Below, piece by piece: positions 23,091 through 34,700 of a stretch of 64,000 bases of DNA (position 1 is its first letter; every line of letters starts with the position of its first letter). The stretch is from Tetradesmus obliquus (taxonomy: Eukaryota; Chlorophyta; Chlorophyceae; Sphaeropleales; Scenedesmaceae). The notes beneath the pieces were generated by a model. That model was not told where the DNA came from. It searched no databases and worked only from the letters and a program-made list of their open reading frames with translations. Made by a program: the position numbers and the translations under genes. The DNA lies in NCBI GenBank assembly GCA_030272155.1, contig CP126195.1, positions 3,951,001 through 4,015,000 of the forward strand, written 5' to 3'.

Positions 23091-23745
23091 ATGCCATTTT
23101 CTGCAGACAGCGGGATGCAGGAGCCGGAGCATGAGCTCGCAGTAGTGCAGCAGGTGCAGCAGGGCAGCATCACAGCTGCAGGCACCAAAGCACAGCTTAC
23201 AGTAAAGCTGCCAGGTGAGCTCTGTGGATTGCTTGCAGGGACATCTGGAAGGCAAAACCAAAAGCTTTTACAGCTCAGCAGCAGGCCCATGCGATCAGGC
23301 TGCAGCGGCAGCAGTAAAACCATGTCTGCTTGTAGTATGCCACGTTGGCTGTTGGTCTGTTGTGCTGCCCTCGGTATATGATTTGTCAACTAAGGAGGTG
23401 TTGCTGCTGCAGGTGTGGCGTCAGCCGATGATGTGCAAGTGCGTTGCACCAGCAGCAGCGTCAGCGTTGCAGTGCCAGGCCGCTACCTGCTGCAGCTGCC
23501 GCTGCCATTCCGCATCAATGACCAGGCAGAGGGCGTCAGGCTCAGCAGCAGGAAGCAGCCAGCCACCCTGACAGTCACCGTGGCTGTCGAGGGCAGCATA
23601 CTGCAGCACTCAGCACCAAATGCATCATCGCCGCAGCTGTCGGCTGCCGCTGCTCCCTTGTCCAACAGCAGCACTGGCAGCCAAAGCATGCTGCAGCAGC
23701 GAGGACAGCAGGAGCAGCAGCAGCAGCAGCCTGCTGAAGCCATCC

Positions 23746-23803
<58 letters not shown>

Positions 23804-25642
23804 TAGAAGCACGCCTCCCACGCAGTCGTTACGGCGCAGTAATTGATGCGCTCTCGGCAGGTGGCCCCACAGACGGCGAGGACAGGGGCCAGTGGCTGCT
23901 GCCATGTGCACTGGCATTCAATTGGATGGATTGCGTCAGCAATGATGCGCTGACCAGCCTGCTTTGGACGCTGTCTCTACACGATCTACCACCACACGAC
24001 GACCCAAGGACGCTGCCACGGCTGACGCCACGCAACATCGTGCTTGCGCTGCTGGCAGCAGCGCTTCAGAATGTCTTGGGGATGGCGGTGAACTTTTACG
24101 TGCTGGTGAGCGCGCGCATTGTGCAGAGAGGATGCTTTTTGAAGCATGCAAGCAGGCTAGTCAAACGCCCAAGGTTTGTGTGTGGTGGCAGAGAGCTGAG
24201 CATGGGGTGAGAGACAGCAAGCTTGTGGCATGCATTAAGCATGTAACTTCACGGCTTGATACTGCTGATGTACTGTCTGAGGAGCATTCCTTGCAACATT
24301 TACTTACACCCACAACATAACCCCAAACATGCCGTGCTCTTGCAGGGCTATCAGGCCACGCAGGGCTGTGCATGTGCATGTGTAACAGCCGCAGGCGCAA
24401 GCCGCCAGCTGAAGCCAGCATACCTGGCTTACCTCCACACACTCAACCGGGACAACAGCGCAGCAGCCACAACCATCAAGCTCTGCCAGAGCTGGCTCGC
24501 TGTCAGCACGCTGTGGAGGCTGCTGCAGCTGCTGCGGGTGAACCTGCTGCTGGGCTGGCTGTGGCGCAACATGCTGTGGCCACTGCTGCTGGGGCTGGTC
24601 TGGCGGCCACGCATTGTGACAACGGTGAGGCACATGCGTGCAGTCCAACTTGCTAGCCAGCACACATGCTTACCCATACACATTCACATGCATATGCGCA
24701 TGTTTTGCCCCCTGTTTTCACATATACACATGTGTCAGCATAAACGCACACACACGGGCACATGCACTCAGCAGGCCAACCATGGCTGATGCTCTTGACC
24801 TAGCCAGGGTGAGTGCCAGGGTGACTGTCTGGCACATGACGTGCGCCCTGCGCATCTGCTGCCCTGCCTTGCATGCTGTGCTGCAGGTGCTGTCCAGCGC
24901 TCTAATGACTGCATGCTGCAGCGTATGGCTGGACCCACAGCTTCACCCAACAGACCCTGTCTTCAGCAAGTTGCCTTTTTTCATCAGCATGCAAGTGCTG
25001 GTAGGTCCATTGCGGCAGCGGCTGCGTGCAGAGCTCAGCAATCCGGTTGCAACAACAGGACACTAATGCAGCAGTTGTGCGGCAACTGCTGCGTATACGC
25101 CACCCAGCTGCTGCATTTGTAGAGCCGTTTTTTGATGAAGTGCGTGTGAATAATCATGTGTGTATGTGGGTGCTGACAGAATGCAGATGGCGGCATACAA
25201 AACTACTGTGGTTGTGGCGGTTGTGTCTGTATGATGAACACACTCGCGCTGCAGGAAGCAGAACGTTCGCTCACACGGGTAGTGCCTTTGCTGCACTACG
25301 CTTCCCTGCCTGCAGATCCTGGTGATGGGTGGCGGCTGGCTGACCGTAGCTGCGCTGCTGCTAGCCGCAACTTTCCACCTGCCACGGCTGCCGAAGCATC
25401 CGCTCTGGCCTCACATGGACAATTACATCAGTGCTGTGATGTCAGCTGCCAGCTTCCTTGCTCCACTTTGGCCTTAGTGGTGGGTGCGCTGGATGGCATG
25501 GTTTACGCTGGTGTGTGACCTCATAAGTTGGGCTCCAGACGCGCTGCAGAAGTACAGGGCAAAGCGCGCCTGGCGGGCACAGTACGGCAGCCTGATGCAG
25601 ATGAGCTCAGCAGCAGTGGCAGCAGCACAGCGCGCACAGTGA
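23091..25642 (+). pseudogene. CS-domain membrane protein, copy C (frame break and in-frame TAG)
   Basis: Exons 23091-23214, 23413-24105, 24346-24624, 24887-25000 and 25316-25642 align with copy B, with start MPFSADSGMQEPEHELAVV. The CS domain is intact in exon 2. The frame then runs through a long AGC/CAG run near 23745-23805 and stops at a TGA; the continuation (YGAVIDALSAGGPTDGEDRG) is in another frame, so one frame shift lies in or near the run. In exon 5 a TAG at 25475-25477 replaces the Gln codon expected after LAPLWP by alignment with B and D. Downstream codons stay conserved to QMSSAAVAAAQRAQ and TGA. TAG is an ordinary stop in neighbouring genes, so this copy is probably inactive. A sequencing slip in the triplet run could explain the first break but not the TAG. 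Confidence 0.75.
23742..23805 (+). repeat. CAG/AGC triplet run in copy C exon 2
   Basis: About twenty near-perfect AGC triplets encode polyserine in the CS-domain frame. The equivalent part of copies B and D has only short Gln/Ser stretches, so this is a recent expansion. The frame break of copy C lies near it. Confidence 0.9.
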
Positions 25643-26519
25643 CAGTTGTTTGGTGGCAGGTCTTTGATCGAAGCAAAGCGTGCTTGGAAGGCGCAACTTG
25701 CAGCATGATGAACATGAGCGCCGCAGCAGCAGCGGCAGCGGCGTGGTGCGCACCGTGAGAGTGATGCGGCATGCTGGCACGGCCCATCAGCTGCTGGAGC
25801 AGCTGGTGCGCGTTGAGCTGCAGGGCAATGCTGGTTCTTGTGAGCGCAATCTGTGGTTGGAAAGCGGTCTGTGGCTGGCAAGCGGAGTGGGAAGCCTGTA
25901 CAGCGGCAGCTGCGGCAAGCTTGGGGCCACATTTGTCAACGTGCAGCTGGACGTTGCTCAGGTGCGCAGTGCAGTGCAGGCGCATTGTGCTGCAGCAGCA
26001 TGAGTGGCATGTAGGTTACCATGCAACAGCTTGGCAGCCGAAACTTGATCATGGTAGTGCAACTGCTCCGCCTGTGGATGGCAAAGGTACTGAAAGTGTG
26101 ACATATGCCCTTGCGCGGTTTGTTGGTTGTAGTCGGCTGAGCTTACACCTTCACGTTGCACAGCAATGCTATGCATGGCAGGAGCTGCATCTTGGTTTTA
26201 AATTTTGAATGCAACCTGTGCTTGACATTTGGCTCTGCAATGCAGTGGCTGCCGACTCACTACCTCTGGCTGCTGTTTGACTAGTCAACGCAGTGCTTTT
26301 GGTTGCAACAGCAAGCTGCCTTGCTCCATTTCGGCCACAGTGGTGGCTTCCTTGGCTGGCTTGGGCCAAAGTGGCCGGGGTTGTCGTGCAGTGGGCTCCC
26401 CAGGCGCTGCAGAAATACAGAGCAAAGAGGGCTTAAAAGGCACACTTTGACGCCCTCCAGCAGATGGGCGCGGCCGCAGTGGTAGCGGCGCAGCGCGCAG
26501 CGCGACAGTGCCCGGAGGC
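25643..26519 (+). pseudogene. copy C downstream relics, including another decayed exon-5 copy
   Basis: Three relics are visible. Bases 25670-25760 repeat the C-terminal codons (IEAKRAWKAQ). Bases 25780-25961 correspond to the SLWLESG...LYSG / FVNVQLDVAQ fragment seen behind A and B, ending at a GT donor. Bases 26285-26515 are a further copy of the end of exon 5 (APQALQKYRAKRA, then DALQQMGAAAVVAAQRA) with an internal stop. Unlike A, B and D there is no NIT2-like tail exon; the position where it is expected continues into the decayed exon-5 copy. Confidence 0.6.
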
Positions 26520-27838
26520 GCGGTTGTATGTGCAGGTGCGCGTTGAGCAATGTGGGCGTGTTGGTGTTCGTGAGGGAGGTTGGGCGCTGCGATTGGCAGT
26601 CGGCATGAGCATGTGCAGCGGCAGCCCCGGCAGCAGCGACAACTTCACCAGCAGCAGTAGCAGTGCTACCCAGCAGATAGTCACCAGTGGTAGGCACCCT
26701 GGTAGGCACCTGTTCAGCTGCCGGTAGGCAATTTGTGTCTACTTCTCCGGGGTATCACCAGCTACCAGCAGCTGAGGCAACAGCAGCAGAAGCAGCTGCA
26801 GCAGGGCCCAAGTTCGCGGTGTGCAGCAGTTTTGCTGTCAGTCAGAGCACATGCGGCTGTTGCTGCTCAGCTGAGCACAGCCTTGTATTGCAGCAGGTTT
26901 TCAAGTGCTTATGGCTGCCCTCGCATTTGGAAAGATACTGTGAAAACGATCTATCAATTGACAGGCCTATATTTTTTGAGGCGCAGCGAGCTGCTCTGCC
27001 TGCCTCGGTTTGCTCAGCAACCCTTGGCAAGTCCAAGGGCTGTGTAGGCAGCGAGCACGGTACAGCTTGTACAGTACTGGAGCAGCACATACTTGTGTTC
27101 CACGTGATCCTCAAAACTACAAATACTAATATTCAACATTACGTACGCAATTGAACAATGCCATGAGGCGGGTGCTTGCCACTGCCATGACGTTGCAGGG
27201 CGTGCGAGACATAGAGCGCCAAACTCCTGTGCGTGCACTGAAGCACGTGTACAAGCCTGCTTACAGTCTGTTGATACTGAAAACGGTTTAAAAGATTTCT
27301 TGATGGTTTGTGTGTCGTTCTACAGTCATCCTACAACCCCGCCTGCCGTCTTCGATACGTCTAGGGTTGTTTCAATGCAAGCAAGTACTTGTCAAAGCAG
27401 CGTTGCATTAACTAGTCGCATGTTTTTTCAAGCACTGTTGTGATAGTATCCAGCTGAGTTTGTGGTTGCTTGGACGGTAAAGAAGCTAGCAGTCGTGTTC
27501 ACTGGCCGAGGCACCTTGCCAAGTCGGACTGTTTGGCCTGTGCTAGACAGAGTTAACCTAGGCCTGCTGCAAATATTGCGTAACCAAGTCTGAAGTCCTT
27601 ATAAGCATCATAGTTGCATGTCGAGCACCAGTCCTCAAGCCACGTACGGACGTCTGCGCATCCTCCAACTTTCAACCAAACAGCTTGCGTGCTCACGCAA
27701 CTGCTGTGCGTATTTATTTTAAGAAAAACCTCTACATCAAATATACCTAATCGACACAAGATCAACCGTGAAGCAGTTGGAACTACCCACCGCAGCAGCA
27801 ACCCCAGCTGCCTCTGCCCAGCTCTGCCAGCCTGGCAG
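26520..27838. other. intergenic region before the NRPS-like gene
   Basis: No gene is recognised. Base composition is less GC-rich and less repetitive than the flanks. The frame containing the chosen NRPS-like start stays open upstream to about 27614, so a longer first exon cannot be excluded. Confidence 0.45.
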
Positions 27839-27993
27839 ATGGGTCCACCTGATGTCGAACAGTTCTGCGGAGAGTGGCGGCCAGCGTACCTGCAGGTATA
27901 CTTGCTAACCGTTTATTTGGGTGTTTATGGGTTTGATGTACGCCTAAAGCGGTTGCATTGAAGTTCTTGCTGCCTGCAGGCCATCCTGTGCCG

Positions 27994-28026
<33 letters not shown>

Positions 28027-28415
28027 TGCTGCTACAGGGTCCCCTGCCGCCTATCAGCTCAACTTGTCATACTGCTGGCTACCCTAGTACCTATCTATCG
28101 CGTTACTCATCTCATGTTGTCAAGCTGGCTGCTGTCGCTGCTGTTGTCAATCCGCCATGTGCAGGCTGTGCGTTAGCATTGCGGTTGGGCACTGGCCTCA
28201 CGTTTCTGGCTAGTGCGCAGTACTTGAGCGCACGAATGTGCCACTTGCAACCCGCGCTACACCGCCTTGACTGATATTGCTGTTGCTCCTGCTGCTTCCA
28301 GGGTTATCTTCAGCCGTGCAGGCTTTGCTGCGTGTCTGCCGGTGTGTACACGTAGTCTCAGTGCCGCTGTGTGGGTGCAGGCTCTGTTGCTGCCCGCTTT
28401 GCTTACTGCTGCTGT

Positions 28416-28460
<45 letters not shown>

Positions 28461-31338
28461 AGGGTCCCCTCATCCCTGCCGGCTTTGCCGCCTGTGTGGC
28501 TGCCACCCCTGATGCGCCCTGCCTGGTTGCTGAAGATGGCAGCAGCATGAGCTTTGAGCAAGTTGATGCTGCTGCCACGCAGCTGGCCCGGCGGCTGGTG
28601 GCCAGAGGTGTTGGCAAGGATAGGGCAGTTGGCATCCTGTTTGACAGGCAGCCTGCTGTGGTGGTGTCCATGATTGCTGTGCACAAGGTGAGCGGTGCGG
28701 CTGCCTGGCTATACAATGATTGCTGTGGAAAAGGGCCCCAGTTCTTGAACGGGGTGTCAGCTTGCTGGCTGGTGGATGAGGCAAGGTTCAGTCCTAAAGG
28801 TGTTTTGCATTTATACGAAGTTGCTTTGGCTGTTGTGCTGTTCAACAATGGAGGTGCAACAGGTATCAGCGTTACGTATGTTTGACAAGTAAGCATTCAA
28901 CATGCACCTCACTCGTTTGTTTGTCAGCGTATGCACATGCCTTGGCAGGAGGTGAATCTAGCCACAATACAGCTGCTGCTGCTGATCTGCGCAGGCTGGC
29001 GGCTGCTACTTGCGTCACAGCATCCCAAGCCTTCACATGTCTACTCAGACCTCTAACCTATCTGTTTCTACTGTTGCTGCTGCTGCTGCTGCTGATGTTG
29101 CGACAGGCTGGCTGCTGCTACGTCCCCCTTGACCCCGGCTTCCCTGCTGACCGGCTGGCCATCTACCTTGAGGACAGCGAGGCACTGGCACTGCTTACTG
29201 AGCCTGCACAAGCCCAGCTGGCCATGAGCCTCGTTGCAGGGCTGCCGCTGAGTCCGCAGGTAAGACGCGCAAGCTAGGTTGCAGCTTACAGCAGGCCATA
29301 TGCGGTTTGGACGATGACATCAGCGTAGGCACTGTGGGTCACACCAGAAACACAACCATGTCCACCAGTGGCAGTAACACATTATCCCTTCTCCTTTCCC
29401 TGCTAGTATCATGCAGGCAATCCCAGACACTACTGCGACTGCGCCTGCTGCTGCTGGTTGCTGCTCGCCCCTGTCCCTTCCATAATGCAGATCATACTGT
29501 ACAACGATCCCACAGACCCAGCTGCCAGTGATGCCTCCATCACCCTGCCTGACCCTGCCAGCATCAGCGAAGACGATCTGGCCTACATCATGTTCACCAG
29601 CGGCAGCACAGGCAGGCCCAAGGGCGTGATGATCCCGCACAGGGGTGTGAGGGACCTGGTGGCATTCAATGTGGAGCACTTCAGCCTGAGTGAGTGCTGC
29701 TGCTTGTGCCATCAGCTGTTTTTAGCTTGTTTAAGCGTGACATGATCCCCCACAGGGGTGTGAGGGACCTGGTGGCCTTCAACATTGAGCACTTTGGCCT
29801 TGGTAAGCTCAAAACAGAGTGTACAAGATAATAAAGACAACAATTGGAGGTATGATCCGGGTGTTTTGCACTGTTTGGCTTGATCTGTGATCCTCCACAG
29901 GGGTGTGAGGGACCTGGTGGCCTTCATTGTGGAGCACTTCGGCCTTGGTGAGCCCCAAAGATTTTAAGTTCAAGGCACTAAGATTGAAGCAACCATGCTT
30001 GTGCTGTGCACTGTTTGGCTTGATCTGTGTTCCCCACAGGGGTGTGAGGGACCTGGTGGCATTCAACGTGGAGCATTTTGACCTGAGCGAGTCAGCTATG
30101 CAGCTGCTGTTGTTACTATCTGAAGGCGCTGATGTGTTATACCACAACACCACGGTGTGCTGTATACTTCCGTGAAATCTACGCCTTGCACATATCATGA
30201 TCTCCTGCAGCCTGGATGCCCTCTGCAACTGTCCATGCTGCTGCTGCCGCTGGCTTGCTTGCATGTTCCTCAACTCAAAGCGTTCTGCCTCAACTCAACA
30301 GTCTGCTTCAGCCTCACAAACGTCTCTGCTGCTGCTGCTGCTGCTGCTGTCACCACTCTGCAGGCTCCTCTGATGTGTTCTGCCTCAACTCCACGGTGTG
30401 CTTCGACTCCTATGTCACCTACGTCTTTGCAGCCCTCACGCTTGGAGCCAAGCTGGTGGTGCCAGGCCCCACTGCTCACCTGGACCCTTATGGAATGGCA
30501 GCACTCATTGCACAGCAGGGCATCAGCTGCATGGAGGTGGTGCCTGCACTGGCTGCGGAGTATTTGGGTGCTTTTAGGGAGGCAGGGGAAGCGCTCGCCT
30601 GCCTGAGGTACATGCTCACAGGTGAGACGCGTTGAGCATTCAGCGGCAGTGCTGCAACAGGTTGTACAGCTGGTACTTGTAGCATGTCCCAGTATGCTGC
30701 AGTGGTCCAGTTAGTGGCGGGGGCTGGAAGCATCAGCTGCATGGAAGTGGTGCATCAGCTGCATGGAAGTGGGAAGTGCAGTTGTGCATGGAGGTGGTGC
30801 CTGCACTGGCTGCGGAGTACCTAGGGGCGTTCAGGGAGGCTGGGGAGTCCCTTGCCTGCCTGAGGTACATGCTCACAGGTGAGACGATATTGCCAGCAGT
30901 TGGATGCAGCAGATCTGCTGCAGCGTGTTGTGATGTGACCAGCTTAGCAGGGGCAAGGGAGGCAATGATGGTGCTGGCTTGGCTGCTGTACATGCTCACA
31001 GGTGGGGCGCAATAGAACACAGCAGTGTTATGTCAACTGTTGCAGCGTGCTGCAGTAATGCTATGCTTCAGGCCAGTCAATGCAGTGGAGGCTGGGAAGG
31101 ACCTGGCATGTCAGCCTGAGGGACATGCCAACAGGTAAGGCCAGGCTACAGACAGCCTGGCTGCGTGTCAGTTCAGCAAGTGTATGGGGCGCATATACAC
31201 ATGTTGTGCCTGCTCTCCAGCATGTTGGCAGGTGAGGTGCTGCGCAGGAGCAGTATCTACAGCTATGCAAGGAGTGCTGCCCCTGCCACGTGCGTACCTC
31301 TGCGCTGCTGCCGCCACTCCACCGCTGCTGCTGCTGCC

Positions 31339-31419
<81 letters not shown>

Positions 31420-31756
31420 ACTGCTGCTACTGCCACCACCCGCCGCCTTTGCTGCTGCTGCAGGTGGTGAGGCGTTGACCCCCAAGCTTGCGGAGGAGAT
31501 CTGCGCAACGCTGCCAGGCCTGGCACGGGGCGGCCTGTTCAACAGCTACGGACCCACCGAGGTCACAGTCACGGTGAGCGCTGCGCGGCCTGCGCGTCTC
31601 GTCACGCTCTCCAGATGTCACGTCAGAGCCTGACGCTGGGCTTCACTGCTGCTGTTCTTCTACATGTGCCACCGGTTGTTGTTAGCAGCTTCACTGCATG
31701 CTGAAACACAGCTCAGACAAACACTGCATATGCGCTGCTGCTGCTGCTGCTTCCGC

Positions 31757-31796
<40 letters not shown>

Positions 31797-34700
31797 ACCA
31801 TGCATTTACCATGTCACTACCCTTCACCCAGACCATCACCGGACACATCCAGACACCCTCTGTCCGCATCCCCCTGGGCAGGCCACATGCACGTACTGCT
31901 AACATCACTGCTTCCGCTACTTGTTGATGCGTATCCTCTTGCTGCAGACCATCACCGGGCACATCCAGGCACCCTTTGGCCGCATCCCCCTGGGCAGGCC
32001 AGACCACAACGTGCACGCCTACGTGGTGCTGCCTGATGCAGCAGCAGCAACAGCAGCAGCTGATGCTGATAAGGGTGCAGAGCAGGGTTCAGCAGCAGCA
32101 GCAGCAACAGCAGATGACAAGCAGCAGCAGCAGCAGGGCAAGTGGCGGCTGGCAGCAATTGGGGAGCCTGGGGAGCTGTGGCTGTCAGGTAAGTGCAGCT
32201 TGTAACAGCAACAGTAACAGTAACAATAACAGTAACAGTAACAATGTTTCTGTCTTGCATTTGCCTTTGCACGTGATGGTTTCTGTAGGTCTTTCATGCA
32301 CCAGAGCCAGACTGGCCGGGTGCGCTATGCCACTTGCATGTGCAAGCACAGCTGCGCTATCAGCACCTACATTGCCACCACGACGATGCGGAGGATCCGT
32401 AACATGTGGTGCCCAGACTGAGCATTCACAAACCCCCATGCTGTTGCAACTGCTTTTTTCTGCCTTTCCTTTTGGCATGCATGCAGGGCCCCGCTTGGCT
32501 CGCGGCTACCGCAACCGCCCCGAGCAGACTGCTGCCGCATATGTGCCCAACCCCTGGTTCGAGGAGTCGACGGCTGCCCTGAAGAGTTGCGGCAGTGCCA
32601 GTGACGCTGCTGCTGCAGCCGCCCTGCGTGAGCACTACAGGCTGGCCTACAGGACGAGTGACCTTATTGTGATGGGAGAGGATGGCCAGGTGAGCATGGG
32701 TGCTGCTGTCTGTCCATTTGTGCTGCATCAATCGGCGCTTGCAATAACATTCCTTCTTATCCAGCCCTGTCCAATGCAGCAACAGACGTTGGCTGCCAGC
32801 ACCCGCCGGTGCCTGTCCACTCACACAAAACACATAGTGGCAGCTGCTCCTTATGCACCTGCTCGACCAAGCTGTCAAGGTACGCAATCACGCCGCCTTG
32901 AGACACGCTGCTGCTGTCTGCATGTTCTGTTGCCGCTGCCTGTGCACCAACCTTGCAGCTGGAGTACCTGGGGCGTGCTGATCGCCAGATCAAGATCAAC
33001 GGCGTGCGCATGGAGGTCAGCGAGGTGGAGGCGGTGCTGGCGGGCGCACCAGGTGCGGGCTTTGATGCAGCATACTTCAATGCACCAAGAACCTGTGAAT
33101 CCGGCCTTGCAATAAATAGGGGCATGCATGGATGTAGAGGTTAGCGAGGTGGAGGCGGTGCTGGCGGGCGCACCGGTGGGCGCTGTTGCGTGTTTGAGTG
33201 TTTGCGTGTGAATTTGCAATTGATGCATGTTGGGTTATTGAGTAGATTCCAAAGAGGTGGAGGCGGACCTAACGGGCGCATCCATTAGTGAGTTGTTAAT
33301 ACTGCTTTCGCCATGACGATATAGATAGTGGGAAGGCATGGCTGAGGCTGCTGTAACAGCTGGCAGGAAAATGCAAGGGCTGCAAGGACACAGCCAGGTG
33401 CGAGCCCGCTGCAATGCATGCAGGAGCTGCCAGCTGTCAGCAGAGCAAACTGCTGGTCAGGTAGCCTCAGCCAATAGCCGTTTGAGGGGTTACACACTTT
33501 CAAGCACCGAGAGCGGCACAATTCAACAAGAGGCAAGACAGAGGAAAGGCGAAAGCAGCAGACAGGTGCAGGCACCGGCAGCAAAGGGAAGGCAGGGGAC
33601 CAGCAATGAACAGGTCCCCAAACAAGCCTGGCGCAAGGGCGCACAACGCAGAAACAGGCAACGCAGGCCTGCAGCAGAAACACTGCAAGAGCTGCAAAGC
33701 ACCACACACTATGGGAAGCAACCAGCATCAGCACAGCTATCAAAGCTGCACGACAGCGCACCACTGTCAGACGCTGCATGGCAGCGGACATGACACTGTA
33801 ATGTAGGGGCTGCAGCGGGCAACACCATCTCGTTGCTGCAAGGCAGCATAAAACCATGAAACCCAGCGAGCGGCACAGGTTCGGCAGGAAGCGCGGCACG
33901 TTGTGCATGTTGCGCAACTACTCTGCGGCAACTGACAACCAGTGGTCAGTCACCTGAAACCAGAGGCACCCCTAGCAACACAGCCACTGCAGCGCCACCA
34001 CCCAGTGCACAATGCGGAACAGTAGCCACAAAAAAAAGGGGGCGGGAAGGGCGGGCGAGTTGCAGTTCGCATGAACAGCAACGAAACGTGCAGGGCTAGA
34101 CGCCTGCGCATGCTAAGTGGCCTTCGGCAGCAGTGAGGTAATGACGTGTTATGACTGTCACCTCACCCACTGCTTGCCTTTGACCAGGCAAGCAGGGATA
34201 CAGCTACGCTGCATTAACCGCAATGAACAAGTCCATTGCTCATTAATACTGCTTTCGCCATGACGATATAGATAGTGGGAAGGCATGGCTGAGGCTGCTG
34301 TAACAGCTGGCAGGAAAATGCAAGGGCTGCAAGGACACAGCCAGGTGCGAGCCCGCTGCAATGCATGCAGGAGCTGCCAGCTGTCAGCAGAGCAAACTGC
34401 TGGTCAGGTAGCCTCAGCCAATAGCCACATTGAAAAGACCAGTGGAACAGGAAGGGGGAGGGCTGCAAGCAGCAAGGCTTGCAGCCCACCTGGCCCGCCG
34501 CAACACGGCGCGCAGATAGAAGCCACAACACATGTGGCAGGCAAACAAATAGACGAACCCCAGCGCACACCACTAACGCAGCAAACACTCACGCTGCCAA
34601 ACCTACGCCGCTGAATCCAGGGCTGGGGCCGATAACTGCTGCGAGAAGCATCAGCCTTTGCGCAGCAAACACCTAGCTGCGGGACCAACTGCAAGCTAGT

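Noticed and set aside
33285-33917. Minus-strand open frame near the element edge as a tyrosine recombinase
   Set aside because: No R..HxxR..Y pattern or other recombinase hallmark could be recognised.
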